Below the pieces are notes generated by a model. That model saw only the letters and a list, made by a program, of their open reading frames with translations, was not told the DNA's origin and did not search any database. Positions 34,996-43,376 of a stretch of 64,000 bases of DNA are shown piece after piece. How positions within the stretch are numbered: the first letter of the stretch is position 1; every line of letters starts with the position of its first letter. Source of the stretch: Actinophytocola sp963840275 (GTDB lineage Bacteria; Actinomycetota; Actinomycetes; Mycobacteriales; Pseudonocardiaceae); NCBI GenBank assembly GCA_963840275.1, contig CAWIYK010000007.1, positions 1 through 64,000 on the forward strand. Direction: 5' to 3'. The position numbers were made by a program, and so were the translations under genes.

Positions 34996-35747
34996 CCTAC
35001 CGCGGGCTCGGCTTCGATCCGACGCCCGGCAGCGTCGACGCGGTCGAGCAGACCGTCGCCCAGCTGCGGGCCGCCGTCGACGCCATGGTGTCGGTCGAAC
35101 CGGCGCTGCGCGCCGCCGAGCGGCACTCCCACTCGTGGGAGGGCGCGGCCGCCGAGGCGTTCCGCGGCCGGCTGACCGTGCCGTCCGTCGAGCCGGCGCC
35201 GCTGCGGGCCGCCATCCCGGTGCTGGAGCGCTGGGCGGCCACGCTGGCGGCCAACCGGCGGCGCACCGAGGAGCTGGACGCGCAGGCCGTGCGGCTGCGC
35301 CGAGCCCTCGACGACGCCCGCGACGTGCTCCAGGACAAGCAGAACGCGCTCGACCTCGCGGCCACCCCGACCGCGGCGGCCGGCGCGAGCATCGAGGCCG
35401 CGAGCGCCACCAGTCGCGTCGCCGACCTGGAGGCCGAGCTGGCCGAGGTCGTCGACCGGGCCCGCGCGCTCGAACGGGAACACCACCGGGCCGCCGACGA
35501 GGTCGCCGACGAGCTGTCGGCCGACACGGCGCCCCGCGCCGAGCGGCCCGTGATCCGCGCGCTCGCCGGAGTGCTCGGCAACGCCTCGCGGACCTCCGCC
35601 GCGCTCGCCGGTCTGCTCGCGCCGGGCACGGGCACCGCGCCGGGCCCGGCCGCGAGCGCCGTGGCCGCGGCGGTGCTCCGGCCGGCGCCGGCCGGCGGCG
35701 AGCTGATCGTGTTCGGCGAGACCACGCTTTCGGTGAGCGGCTCGTGA
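34992..35747 (+). CDS. WXG-domain helical protein with coiled coil
   Basis: A 251-residue protein with a WXG100-like N-terminal domain (about 1-100; WEG in SHSWEGAAAEAFRG) and then a long coiled coil (about 90-180) rich in Glu, Arg and Ala. The C-terminus is small and Ala/Gly-rich, ending LIVFGETTLSVSGS. GTG start overlaps the previous stop and its own stop overlaps the next GTG. Putative secreted or scaffold component; no toxin domain is recognised. Confidence 0.7.
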   Translation: MTYRGLGFDPTPGSVDAVEQTVAQLRAAVDAMVSVEPALRAAERHSHSWEGAAAEAFRGRLTVPSVEPAPLRAAIPVLERWAATLAANRRRTEELDAQAVRLRRALDDARDVLQDKQNALDLAATPTAAAGASIEAASATSRVADLEAELAEVVDRARALEREHHRAADEVADELSADTAPRAERPVIRALAGVLGNASRTSAALAGLLAPGTGTAPGPAASAVAAAVLRPAPAGGELIVFGETTLSVSGS

Positions 35748-36325
35748 AGCTTGCCGCGATACCCGGGATCACGCCGGTGACCATGCGGTCCGTGGACGGC
35801 ACCGCCGACGCGCTCACCGAGCTGATCGTCTCCGTGCGCGGCCCGGAGTCGGCCCACGACCCCGGCGTCGCGCTCGCCGCGCGGGACGCCGCCGAGATGG
35901 CCCACGCGGGTGGCGCGGGGCTCGTGGCGGTCGTGGCGCACGCGCAGGCCGACCCGGGGATCCTCGTCGGCATGGTCGTCACCTCGGACGTGCCGCTCGG
36001 TCCCGACGCCGCCGCGGAGCTGCGGCACTACCTGGAGGACGCGGGCGGCTCGGACATCCGCGAGGTGACCGAGTCCCGCACCGAACGCGGCTACCCGGTG
36101 GTCATCGCCGAGCGGTTGCTGCTGCCGGGCCCGCCGACCGCGGGCTGCCAGCTGCAGGCCGTCGTCGTCGATCCCGGCGGGCGGCGGATGGGCGTGTTCA
36201 CGCTGCACTCCACGACCGGGCGTGGCTGGTTGGAGCTCGCGACCGTGCTGGGGCAGCTCGTGTCGTCCGTGGACTTCTCGGTGGCGCCCAACGATCCCAG
36301 GATGCGCGTGTCCAGCAGGGCCTGA
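35744..36325 (+). CDS. Hypothetical protein, last gene of WXG/PPE-like operon
   Basis: A 193-residue alpha/beta protein that begins with GTG overlapping the previous stop. Segments such as PGVALAARDAAEMAHAGG, GILVGMVVTSDVP and RMGVFTLHSTTGRGWLELA are compatible with a compact fold of EspG- or chaperone-like character, but I do not recognise a named family. The five coupled genes 33018-36325 should be one transcript. It converges on the AraC gene with one base between stops. Confidence 0.65.
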   Translation: MKLAAIPGITPVTMRSVDGTADALTELIVSVRGPESAHDPGVALAARDAAEMAHAGGAGLVAVVAHAQADPGILVGMVVTSDVPLGPDAAAELRHYLEDAGGSDIREVTESRTERGYPVVIAERLLLPGPPTAGCQLQAVVVDPGGRRMGVFTLHSTTGRGWLELATVLGQLVSSVDFSVAPNDPRMRVSSRA

Positions 36326-36326
36326 C

Positions 36327-37232
36327 TCAGGAAAGGTCCGGAAGAATACGGTCGCGGAAGTCGCGCGGGGTCTCGCCGACCACCTTCCGGAATGTCCTGG
36401 AGAAATGCGCCGCGTTGGCGAAACCGCACTGCCGGGAAATCTCCCCGATGCCTTTCACCGCGTGCGCCGGATCGCCGAGCAGCTCTTTGGCACGGTCTAT
36501 TCGCAACTGTCGAATTCGACCGGACACCCCGTCGCCGTCGTCGAAGAGCTGGTAGAGCCGCCGGCGCGAGATGAACAACGCGTCCGCGATGCGGTCGGCG
36601 GTCAGCGTCGGGTCGGACAGGTTCTCCTTGATGTAGGAGACCGCGTCCCGCCTGCGCGTGGCGATCGCGTCCGCGCGGTTCAGCTCGGTCCGCAGCGCAC
36701 TGCGCAGCACCAGCTCCGCGAGCCCCGTCAGGTAGGGCTTGATGCCGTGCGGGTCAAGGGACTCCGCCACCACGAGCAGGTGCGCGACGGCCGCGGCGAA
36801 CAGCGTCTGCAGCGGCACGTCCACCGGTACCGGACGGAACATCAGCGGCCGCAGCTCCGCGAAGCTGATCGACAGCTTGGCCGTGGCGACGGTCAGCAGC
36901 ACGGTCCCCGTCCGGCCGGCCGGCTGTGCGCGCAGCGCGCACTCGGGAAACGTCAGGCTCACACCGCGGGCCGGCACGTACCCCGGCAGCGACGCCCGCA
37001 TCACCAGCTGGATCTGCTCCGGGTCGCGCAGCCGCGCGGCCGGCGCGGGAGACGCGTCTATGGCCAGCCGCGCCGCGCTCGCGCCGGACGCCCGGACCAC
37101 CAGGTAACCGGCCGCGACCTCTTCTGCCAGGTCCTGCTCGGGGGCCGGCGCGCGGCCCAGTGCCGACGACAGTGCGGCGAACCGCTTCTCCAGTGTCGCC
37201 GGCACCCGCCTCGGTGCCTCGCCACCCTGCAT
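36327..37232 (-). CDS. AraC-family transcriptional regulator
   Basis: A 301-residue regulator. The N-terminal part resembles AraC-binding-like domain type 2 (about 15-180), and the C-terminal AraC HTH domain (about 195-300) has two helix-turn-helix units, TADRIADALFISRRRLYQLF and IGEISRQCGFANAAHFSRTF, with PRDFR after them. The effector is unknown. It sits between the convergent WXG-like operon and the L,D-transpeptidase in its own direction. Confidence 0.92.
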   Translation of the reverse strand: MQGGEAPRRVPATLEKRFAALSSALGRAPAPEQDLAEEVAAGYLVVRASGASAARLAIDASPAPAARLRDPEQIQLVMRASLPGYVPARGVSLTFPECALRAQPAGRTGTVLLTVATAKLSISFAELRPLMFRPVPVDVPLQTLFAAAVAHLLVVAESLDPHGIKPYLTGLAELVLRSALRTELNRADAIATRRRDAVSYIKENLSDPTLTADRIADALFISRRRLYQLFDDGDGVSGRIRQLRIDRAKELLGDPAHAVKGIGEISRQCGFANAAHFSRTFRKVVGETPRDFRDRILPDLS

Positions 37233-37276
37233 GCTGCCCCAATCACCCGCGTTGGAGCATCACCCTAGGCGAAAGC

Positions 37277-38482
37277 TCAGCCCGCCGACTTGGCCAGCCA
37301 CTGGTCCCAGGTGAGGGCCCAGTCGTAGTAGTCGCCGTCCTCGGCGCCCAGCGCCTCCGTGCTGCCGACGATCTCGACCGGGTCGCCGGTCATCGCGCTG
37401 TCGAAGTAGAGCTTCGCGTTGGCCGGGGACAGGTTCGCGCAGCCGTGGGACACGTTCTGCTTGCCCTGCGCCCAGATCGACGGCGCGTACCCGTGGATGA
37501 ACTCGCCGTTGTTCGAGATCCGCACCGCCCACGGCACGACCACGTCCTCGTAGTCGTACTTCGGGTTGGTCATCGAGTAGGTCTCGTGCTTGGACATGAC
37601 CACGTGCGTGCCGCTGTTGGTGACGCGGCCCGGGTCCGACTCCAGCCCGAAGCTCGCGGCGAAGTCGGCGGTCAGGACGCCGTTCTGGATCACCTGGATG
37701 CGGTGGGTCTGCGTGTTCGCCTGCACGATCTGCGAGCGGCCGATGGTGAAGTTCGAGGTCCGGTCCTCCGCGCCGTACGCGCCGCCGCCGAGTGAGGTGC
37801 CGTACAGCTTCGCCGCGACGCTGACCTGCGTGCCCGGCTGCCAGTACGCCTTGGGCCGCCAGTGGACCGTGCGGTCGTCGAGCCACGCCCACGCGCCCTC
37901 GGTCGGCACCGAGGTGGTCACCGTCAGCGCCTTCTGCGCGTTGGCCTTGTCGGTCACGTCGCGGTCGAACGTGATGGCGATCGGCATCGCGATGCCGTAG
38001 GTCTTGCCGTCCCCCGTGTTCAGCGACGCGTCGACCTGCCGGGCCGGCGTCACGGTGGTGAAGGAGCCCGAGATCGGCGCCGACTTCCCGTCCACGCCCT
38101 TCGCGGTGCCCGCCCACGTGTAGGTCTTGCCGTAGCCGAGCGGCTCGCCCACCGTCCACGTCGAGCTGTCCGGCGACAGCGCGCCGATCACCTGCTTGCC
38201 GGCCGGGTTGGTCAGCGTGAGCGACTCGATCGTGCCGTCCGCGACCGCCACGGTCGCCACCGTGGCCGGGCTGACGTCCGCCGCGCCGGACGCCGGCGTG
38301 AGTGTGATCTTGGCCGGCGGCTTGGGCGCCGCCTGGCCGGACGGGTCCTCCGCCGAGCCGTTGCCGGGCCTCGACGCGCCCCCGTCGTCCCCGCCGGAGC
38401 TGCACGCCGCCAGGCCCAGCGCCGCCACGATCCCCACCGCCAGCAGCGCCTTCGGCAACCACCGTGTCCCATGTTCACCCAT
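37277..38482 (-). CDS. L,D-transpeptidase lipoprotein (YkuD)
   Basis: A 401-residue lipoprotein: signal peptide with lipobox LAAC near residue 27, a Ser/Gly/Asp-rich linker, two Ig-like domains (about 55-245) and the YkuD domain (about 250-385). The catalytic motif is HGYAPSIW followed by SHGCANLSP with the nucleophile Cys. The layout is that of mycobacterial LdtMt2-type enzymes, which form 3-3 peptidoglycan cross-links. ATG 38482 has GGGGGA upstream; GTG 38518 is the alternative. Confidence 0.94.
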   Translation of the reverse strand: MGEHGTRWLPKALLAVGIVAALGLAACSSGGDDGGASRPGNGSAEDPSGQAAPKPPAKITLTPASGAADVSPATVATVAVADGTIESLTLTNPAGKQVIGALSPDSSTWTVGEPLGYGKTYTWAGTAKGVDGKSAPISGSFTTVTPARQVDASLNTGDGKTYGIAMPIAITFDRDVTDKANAQKALTVTTSVPTEGAWAWLDDRTVHWRPKAYWQPGTQVSVAAKLYGTSLGGGAYGAEDRTSNFTIGRSQIVQANTQTHRIQVIQNGVLTADFAASFGLESDPGRVTNSGTHVVMSKHETYSMTNPKYDYEDVVVPWAVRISNNGEFIHGYAPSIWAQGKQNVSHGCANLSPANAKLYFDSAMTGDPVEIVGSTEALGAEDGDYYDWALTWDQWLAKSAG

Positions 38483-38842
38483 CAGTTCCCCCAGTAGCCG
38501 CCGCCGCGTCGTGCTCACATATGTTTCGACGCCTTTGGGCGGTTCGACGTTGGCTCAATAGGTTGTGATGCAGATCACATTAGGCCATCCGGCCGCAGCC
38601 TGCGGAGATCGTTCGAGGGTGTAATCAACCGTGTGCAAGTAGTAGTGCTGCCTGTGTCTGTCGCGCTACGCTTCGCTGCGCAGGCCGTAGTTTCTGTGTT
38701 CGTGCTATCCACGCTCGCGGAACGAAAACGCGGGCGTGCCGCCCTTTCGCCGCGGTTGGCAGAGGTTGGCAGAGGTAACGCCCGTGGGCTGCCGGGGTTG
38801 CACGGTGCAACCCATGCTGATCGCTGCGACGGAGGCAGGCGG
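38483..38842. other. Divergent intergenic region and long cold-shock leader
   Basis: A 360-bp region between the L,D-transpeptidase and the cold-shock gene. It has a palindrome GGGTTGCAC-G-GTGCAACCC at 38795-38813 and a tandem GTTGGCAGAG (about 38756-38775) just upstream of the cold-shock start. Cold-shock genes often have long structured leaders, so these elements may belong to the mRNA. No gene is seen. Confidence 0.5.
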
Positions 38843-39046
38843 ATGGCACAGGGCACAGTCAAGTGGTTCAACTCCGAGAAGGGTTTCGGCTTCATCGCCG
38901 TGGACGCGGGAGGCGACGACGTCTTCGTCCACTACTCGGAGATCCAGGGCAAGGGCTTCCGCACCCTGGAGGAGAACCAGCGTGTCGAGTTCGAGGTCGG
39001 TCAAGGCACCAAGGGCCCCCAGGCCACGAACGTGCGCGCACTGTAG
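38843..39046 (+). CDS. Cold-shock protein (CspA family)
   Basis: A 67-residue single OB-fold protein. RNP1 is KGFGFI (residues 13-18) and RNP2 is VFVHY (27-31), with the usual MAQGTVKWFNSEKG start. It binds single-stranded RNA and DNA as an RNA chaperone. GGAGG at 38831-38835 precedes ATG 38843. A terminator hairpin follows. Confidence 0.97.
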   Translation: MAQGTVKWFNSEKGFGFIAVDAGGDDVFVHYSEIQGKGFRTLEENQRVEFEVGQGTKGPQATNVRAL

Positions 39047-39060
39047 GTAGCTCAGCTCAA

Positions 39061-39097
39061 CGAAGGACCCCCGGTCGGGTGCGACCGGGGGTCTTCG
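39061..39097 (+). terminator. Terminator hairpin after cold-shock gene
   Basis: An 11-bp stem GACCCCCGGTC with its complement around GGGTGC, extended by a further CGAA/TTCG stem across one bulged base. It lies 15 bp after the stop. Confidence 0.85.
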
Positions 39098-39177
39098 TCT
39101 CTACGTTCGGGTACAGCGGTCTTCTGGGTCGGGGGATCGGCGGGGGAAAGGTCCGGGGTGGAGCGTCCTGCTGGGCG

Positions 39178-39513
39178 TCAGCGCCGCGGCAGGTTCTGTG
39201 CCTCCCACTCGAGGCGCTGCATGACCCACTCCTGGGCCAGCGCCAGCGGCGAGGTCTGGTTGTGCGCCGCGATCTCACGCAGCTGCTCGTTGGCCATCAA
39301 CGACAGGCGCAGCTGGTAGACCTGCGAGCCGCCGAATCGGCGGCCGGAGCCGGTGGTCTCGGGGTCGCCCTCGGGGGAAAGGGCGGCCAGGTAGGACTCC
39401 AGCTCGTGATCCGGCAGGGTCTCCTCCTGCTCCTGGGCATCGCGATGGCGTCCGGCGTTGGCGGGATCCGCCGAAGCCTTCACGCTCGGTCGACTACGTC
39501 CGGTGAAAATCAC
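39178..39513 (-). CDS. Ribbon-helix-helix-like small protein
   Basis: A 111-residue protein. The C-terminal part, VYQLRLSLMANEQLREIAAH followed by a second helix (SPLALAQEWVMQRLEWEA), looks like a ribbon-helix-helix DNA-binding fold, while the first 60 residues are polar and probably disordered. No toxin gene is adjacent. The only long start is GTG 39513, with no clear ribosome-binding site, so the true start may be leaderless or internal. Confidence 0.65.
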   Translation of the reverse strand: MIFTGRSRPSVKASADPANAGRHRDAQEQEETLPDHELESYLAALSPEGDPETTGSGRRFGGSQVYQLRLSLMANEQLREIAAHNQTSPLALAQEWVMQRLEWEAQNLPRR

Positions 39514-39815
39514 CAGAGGAGGATAACGAATGAATTGCGGCCTTACCAGCTAGGCAACCAAATTCACACGTGAGGGCTCGCTCACGCTCCGTGTTCGCGC
39601 AGCGTAGTCGGGGTGTGGACATGGAGAGGCCCCCGCGCCAGGGGGAGGAACGCGGGGGCCGGAGGGGATCTCCACAGGCGCTGACCGGGGGTGTGTCAGC
39701 GAGTCGATTGTTGCACGTGCACGCGTCTGGTGGGAGAGGTCAAAGGTGAAAAATCTAGAGAACTATTCACCTGGTGTTCGCTTTGACGCTCAACTACCCA
39801 CTGCGGTCTTGGGGT
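39514..39815. other. Intergenic region with hairpin
   Basis: A 300-bp region without a gene. The inverted repeat GGCCCCCGCG (39628-39637) and CGCGGGGGCC (39651-39660) forms a strong hairpin, probably a terminator for a transcript from either side. An AT-richer patch (about 39745-39785) may hold the promoter of the RHH-like gene or an unseen small RNA. Confidence 0.5.
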
Positions 39816-40028
39816 CTAGTCGGTAAGCCGGTGGCCCGCCTGGGCCAGTGCCGCCTCGACCCGGGGCCGGCTGAGCTCGTCCGCGCTGGTGATCGTCACC
39901 GCGCCGGTCGACAGGTTCACCGCGACATCGGTGACGTGGTCCAGTTCGGACAGCTCCTCGGTCACCGAGGCGGCACAGTGGTCGCAGGACATGCCCGCGA
40001 CCCGGTAGACGTTGTAGATCGTGTGCAT
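39816..40028 (-). CDS. Heavy-metal-associated domain protein (copper chaperone type)
   Basis: A 70-residue HMA protein with metal site GMSCDHC (Cys15, Cys18) and the family ferredoxin-like pattern (VNLSTGAVTI, ALAQAGHRL). It should carry Cu(I) or a similar soft metal ion. Start ATG 40028 gives the usual short strand before the motif; the in-frame extension to 40145 is not supported. No copper P-type ATPase is adjacent. Confidence 0.9.
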   Translation of the reverse strand: MHTIYNVYRVAGMSCDHCAASVTEELSELDHVTDVAVNLSTGAVTITSADELSRPRVEAALAQAGHRLTD

Positions 40029-40406
40029 GGGCACTACTTGGCTTCCTCTCTCGACGTCCCTCCCACCTTTAGCCTTCGTCGCCCGACACGCCGCTCTTGA
40101 GGCGTCGTCCGTCCCCCACATGGGTCGCCTTGTCCGAAATGCCATTACCGCAGGTCATCGGACGACTGCCCGGCGTACCCCGTTGGGCGGGGGTCGTCTC
40201 GGTGGGTGCGCATGGAAACGCCGGTGACCACAAGGGGCCATTCGGGTGAGCTGTGAGTGGCGCCACGAACGGCGTCGGTCACGGGAAGGGCCCCCTGGAT
40301 CGGTCCTGACTACTAAACGTGGGGTAGGGATTCACTCCTCGGGGGGCTGTGGTGGGTGCCTCCCGTCTCATAGCCTTCCCCGAAACCTGATGGTCGGGGA
40401 GGCGAC
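40029..40406. other. Intergenic region, no gene seen
   Basis: About 380 bp between the divergent metal chaperone and the 82-residue gene at 40407. No protein-like frame, tRNA or clear repeat is seen. GGGGAGG at 40396-40402 is the ribosome-binding site of the next gene. Confidence 0.4.
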
Positions 40407-40655
40407 ATGAGCGGCCCAGTCGAAGTTCGAGACTTCCTGTTGCAGCACGAGTCCAAGGACACCGCCCTCAATTTCGGCAATGGCGGGGTGCCGGCCCAGC
40501 GGACCGGCGAGACCTCGCGGGTGTCCGACGAGCAGGTGCACCGTGCCCGGCTCGCCGTGGCACGCAACGCGCAGAGCGTGGAGGACTGCCGAGAACTGTT
40601 GGACATGCTGGGCCTGGTGCCCGGAGACGATGGGATACCACCGGTAAGGCGTTAG
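40407..40655 (+). CDS. Small hypothetical protein
   Basis: An 82-residue protein with a very good ribosome-binding site (GGGGAGGCGAC). The middle is polar, and the C-terminal half is helical: VHRARLAVARNAQ followed by DCRELLDMLGLVP. The form VARNAQSVEDCRELLDMLGL is reminiscent of short actinobacterial proteins encoded near tRNA clusters, but no family is named. Probably cytoplasmic. Confidence 0.65.
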   Translation: MSGPVEVRDFLLQHESKDTALNFGNGGVPAQRTGETSRVSDEQVHRARLAVARNAQSVEDCRELLDMLGLVPGDDGIPPVRR

Positions 40656-40806
40656 GCGGTCGGCCGGCCCGCGCCAGTGGGGCCGGCACACCGTGCGGAA
40701 CCGGGGTTTGTCGGGGTTTGTCGAGGTCACGGCGTTGGTCATAACCCGCTTTGTACGGGGTATGGGTCGTGTCCTATGCTTTCGATGCTCCGAACGGCCA
40801 ACCCGG

Positions 40807-40879
40807 GCTCCCATCGTCTAGCGGCCTAGGACTCCGCCCTTTCAAGGCGGCAGCGCGGGTTCGAATCCCGTTGGGAGCA
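40807..40879 (+). tRNA. tRNA-Glu(TTC)
   Basis: Acceptor stem GCTCCCA/TGGGAGC, anticodon loop CTTTCAA with anticodon TTC on a CCGCC/GGCGG stem, and T arm GCGGGTTCGAATCCCGT. CCA is not encoded. Confidence 0.95.
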
Positions 40880-40904
40880 CGCAAGACCGAAGTGTTTTAC
40901 GCAA

Positions 40905-40978
40905 GGCCCAGTGGCGCAGTTGGTTAGCGCGTCGCCCTGTCACGGCGAAGGTCGCGGGTTCGAGTCCCGTCTGGGTCG
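40905..40978 (+). tRNA. tRNA-Asp(GTC)
   Basis: Acceptor stem GGCCCAG/CTGGGTC (one G-T pair), anticodon loop CTGTCAC with anticodon GTC on a TCGCC/GGCGA stem, and T loop GGGTTCGAGTCCC. Confidence 0.95.
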
Positions 40979-41052
40979 CGAGAGTCTCGGTGAGGTGTGG
41001 GGAACCTAGGTCCCCCATCGCTCCGGGGCTCTTGTCACAAGCGTGGTCCCGT

Positions 41053-41129
41053 GGCCAGGTAGCTCAGTTGGTATGAGCGACCGCCTGAAAAGCGGTAGGT
41101 CGGCGGTTCGATCCCGCCCCTGGCCACCA
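41053..41129 (+). tRNA. tRNA-Phe(GAA)
   Basis: Acceptor stem GGCCAGG/CCTGGCC, anticodon loop CTGAAAA with anticodon GAA on an ACCGC/GCGGT stem, and T loop GGTTCGATCCC. The genomic sequence encodes the CCA end. Third of a Glu-Asp-Phe cluster. Confidence 0.95.
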
Positions 41130-41135
41130 GACATC

Positions 41136-41165
41136 ACAGCCCCCGCCGGTTTCGGCGGGGGCTGT
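41136..41165 (+). terminator. Terminator after tRNA cluster
   Basis: A perfect 13-bp stem, ACAGCCCCCGCCG with its complement, and loop GTTT, 7 bp after tRNA-Phe. Confidence 0.92.
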
Positions 41166-41180
41166 CTCGTGTCCGGGGCA

Positions 41181-41741
41181 ATGTCGCATGATCTGCGCAT
41201 GCGGCGCAGAGCTGAGCTGTTCGGTGGCGACGACGACCCCCGGTTCACCGGGCGCACGACCGGCGACGAACGCGCGCTCCTCCTCGACCTCCTCGGCGCC
41301 CAGCGCGCCACCCTCGAGGTGAAGTGCGCCGGCCTCGACGCCGACGCGCTGGCCCGGCGGTCCGTGCCGCCCTCGACGCTGTCGCTGCTGGGCCTGGTGC
41401 GGCACCTGGCCGACGTCGAGCGGCGGTGGTTCCGGCGGGTCCTCGCCGGCGCGGACGCACCCGCCCGCTTCAGCTCCGACGACGAGCCGGACGGGGACTT
41501 CGACGGCGCCGTCGCCGACGTCGAGGTGGTCGCGCTGGCGTGGGACGCCTGGCGGGCCGAGGTCGCCTTCGCCGACCGCTTCACCCGTGCCGCCGCCGGC
41601 CTGGACGTCGCCGGCGAGGACGCCTGGCGCGGCACGGTGTCGTTGCGCTGGGTGCTCGTCCACCTGGTCGAGGAGTACGCGCGGCACAACGGACACGCCG
41701 ACCTGCTGCGCGAACGCATCGACGGCGCGGTCGGCGTCTGA
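41181..41741 (+). CDS. DinB/DUF664-family protein
   Basis: A 186-residue four-helix-bundle protein of the DinB superfamily, DUF664 type. Metal-binding histidines are at LLGLVRHLADVERRWF and in HLVEEYARHNGHADLLRE. Relatives include mycothiol-dependent transferases and maleylpyruvate isomerases of actinobacteria. ATG 41181 was chosen with GGGG upstream; ATG 41199 is possible. The in-frame ORF extending back through tRNA-Phe is an artefact. Confidence 0.88.
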   Translation: MSHDLRMRRRAELFGGDDDPRFTGRTTGDERALLLDLLGAQRATLEVKCAGLDADALARRSVPPSTLSLLGLVRHLADVERRWFRRVLAGADAPARFSSDDEPDGDFDGAVADVEVVALAWDAWRAEVAFADRFTRAAAGLDVAGEDAWRGTVSLRWVLVHLVEEYARHNGHADLLRERIDGAVGV

Positions 41742-41804
41742 GGGCGCGAGAAAGATCTCGTGGACAATCCCCACGGAAGTGCCGGGCAACGCTAGGGTGC
41801 GCCG

Positions 41805-42683
41805 GTGTTCCGTACCGGATTCGCCACCGTGCTCGTCCTGTTGGGGTGTCTGCTCGCCGGCCCGGCGGTCGCGGCCTACGTCCTCGTCGACGAGGTCACC
41901 GACCAGGGCGCCTACCTCGAGGCCGTGACTCCGCTCGCCGACGAGCCCACCGTCCGGACGGCCGTTGCCGACCGGCTCTCCGCCTCGGTCGACGAGAAGG
42001 TGCCCGAGGCGGCCCGGCCGCTCGTCGCCGCCAGCGTGAACAGCTTCGTCGAGAGCGACGAGTTCAAGACCGCGTGGGTGGAGCTCAACCGGGAGGCGCA
42101 CCCGCAGGTCCTCGCGATGCTCCGGGACGAGGGCGGCGGCAGCCTCGCCGTCGAGGGCGACGCGATCGTCCTCGACCTCGGTGTGCTCGCGGAACGGGTG
42201 AAGGCGCGGATGGTCGCCGACGGGGTGCCGCTGGCCGACCAGCTGCCGCCGATCGCGGCGAAGGTCCAGGTCGTGTCCGGGCCGGCGGTCCGCCAGGCGG
42301 TCCCCGCGTTCGACCTCCTCGAGAAGCTCAGCGTCGCGCTGCCGGTCGCCGCGATCATCCTGATCGTGCTCGGTCTCGTGCTGTCCGCCCGGCGCGGCGT
42401 CACGCTCGTGGTCACCGGGTTCGGGCTGGTCGCCGCGATGGTGCTGGTCATCATCTTCCAGGCGCTCGCCCGCACCCAGGTCACCGCGAAGAGCGCAGAA
42501 CCAGAGCTCGCCGGGTCGTTCTACGACGCGCTGACCAGCAAGGTCTCCATCGTGCTGTGGGTGGTGTGCGGCATCGGCGGCGTCTTCGTGATCGTCGGCG
42601 GCATCCTCGCCCGGCGCGCCTCGGCCGCCCGCGACCGCCGGCCGGCTGTCGATTACGGGGACCGCCGTTCGTATCGACGGTGA
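41805..42683 (+). CDS. Membrane protein of unknown function
   Basis: A 292-residue protein with an N-terminal helix (about 5-25), an extracytoplasmic domain (about 28-165) and three further helices (about 175-195, 200-225, 240-268). It ends in a basic tail. The GTG start fits the beginning VFRTGFATVLVLLGCLLAG. I do not recognise a family. It lies 15 bp upstream of the PPOX gene and is probably co-transcribed with it. Confidence 0.75.
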   Translation: MFRTGFATVLVLLGCLLAGPAVAAYVLVDEVTDQGAYLEAVTPLADEPTVRTAVADRLSASVDEKVPEAARPLVAASVNSFVESDEFKTAWVELNREAHPQVLAMLRDEGGGSLAVEGDAIVLDLGVLAERVKARMVADGVPLADQLPPIAAKVQVVSGPAVRQAVPAFDLLEKLSVALPVAAIILIVLGLVLSARRGVTLVVTGFGLVAAMVLVIIFQALARTQVTAKSAEPELAGSFYDALTSKVSIVLWVVCGIGGVFVIVGGILARRASAARDRRPAVDYGDRRSYRR

Positions 42684-42698
42684 CGAGAGGAGTCATCC

Positions 42699-43121
42699 GT
42701 GTTCACCGACGACGAGGTCGCCTACCTGAGGTCCCAGCCGCTCGCCCGCCTGTCCACGGTCGCGCCGGACGGCCGGCCCGACGTCGTGCCCGTCGCGTTC
42801 GAGCTCGCCGACGACGGCCGGTTCTGGGTCGGCGGGGTCGGCGCGGAGGTGCTCGGCACCCGCAAGTTCCGCAACATCCTCGCCGGCCAGCGGCTCGTCG
42901 CGCTGGTCGTGGACGATCTCGTGTCGCTCGAGCCGTTCGTGGCGCGCGGCGTTCGGGTCTACGGCCACGCCGAGCCGCCGGCCGAGCGGGTCGGGCTCGT
43001 CGGCCCCGGCGTCTACAGCCGCATCACGCCGACCGTCTCCTGGAGCTGGAACCTCGCCGGCGAGCCGGCGGGGGCGAGCTGGTACCCCACGCGGCGGATC
43101 GTCCATCGGAGTGAATCCTGA
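42699..43121 (+). CDS. PPOX-class F420-dependent oxidoreductase-like protein
   Basis: A 140-residue split-barrel protein. It starts VFTDDEVAYLRSQPLARLST and has PDVVPVAFE and GTRKFRNILAGQRLVALVVDD, the pattern of actinobacterial PPOX/FDOR proteins that bind F420 or flavin. GTG 42699 follows GAGAGGAG. Substrate unknown. Confidence 0.9.
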   Translation: MFTDDEVAYLRSQPLARLSTVAPDGRPDVVPVAFELADDGRFWVGGVGAEVLGTRKFRNILAGQRLVALVVDDLVSLEPFVARGVRVYGHAEPPAERVGLVGPGVYSRITPTVSWSWNLAGEPAGASWYPTRRIVHRSES

Positions 43122-43376
43122 CGGCATGTTTGCTGGTAACGCGAGTTACCGGACCTTAACGCCAGGTGACCACGGATGGGCTCCCTCCTGCGGGGGAGGA
43201 CCCAACTCACTGTGCGTGTAACGGCAACGCATCCGTAAGCGAATCAGTTCACGCGGCCACGACACGGCAGGGGCAAATCCGAATCGTTGGGTCGCAACGA
43301 ATTCGTCCATTCCTGGGCTACCGGGTATGCCCAGCAACCCGCCATGCGTGCGTGCGCGCCGGCTGGGGGGATCACG
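43122..43376 (+). promoter_or_regulatory. Long leader of polysaccharide operon, possibly structured
   Basis: A 255-bp region before the sugar transferase gene. It holds a short stem (CTCCC 43181-43185 with GGGAG 43194-43198, flanked by GGG and CCC). The ordered words GCGGGGGA, ACCCAA, GCGAATC and CTACCGGGTA faintly recall the cyclic-di-AMP (ydaO) riboswitch, but the core is not convincing. The sugar transferase promoter must also lie here. Confidence 0.25.

Noticed and set aside
40807..41129. tRNA cluster as a mobile-element attachment site
   Set aside because: No integrase and no repeated tRNA end were seen nearby.
41043..41180. DinB-like gene starting inside tRNA-Phe
   Set aside because: The in-frame extension runs through the tRNA and its terminator; ATG 41181 after them is sensible.
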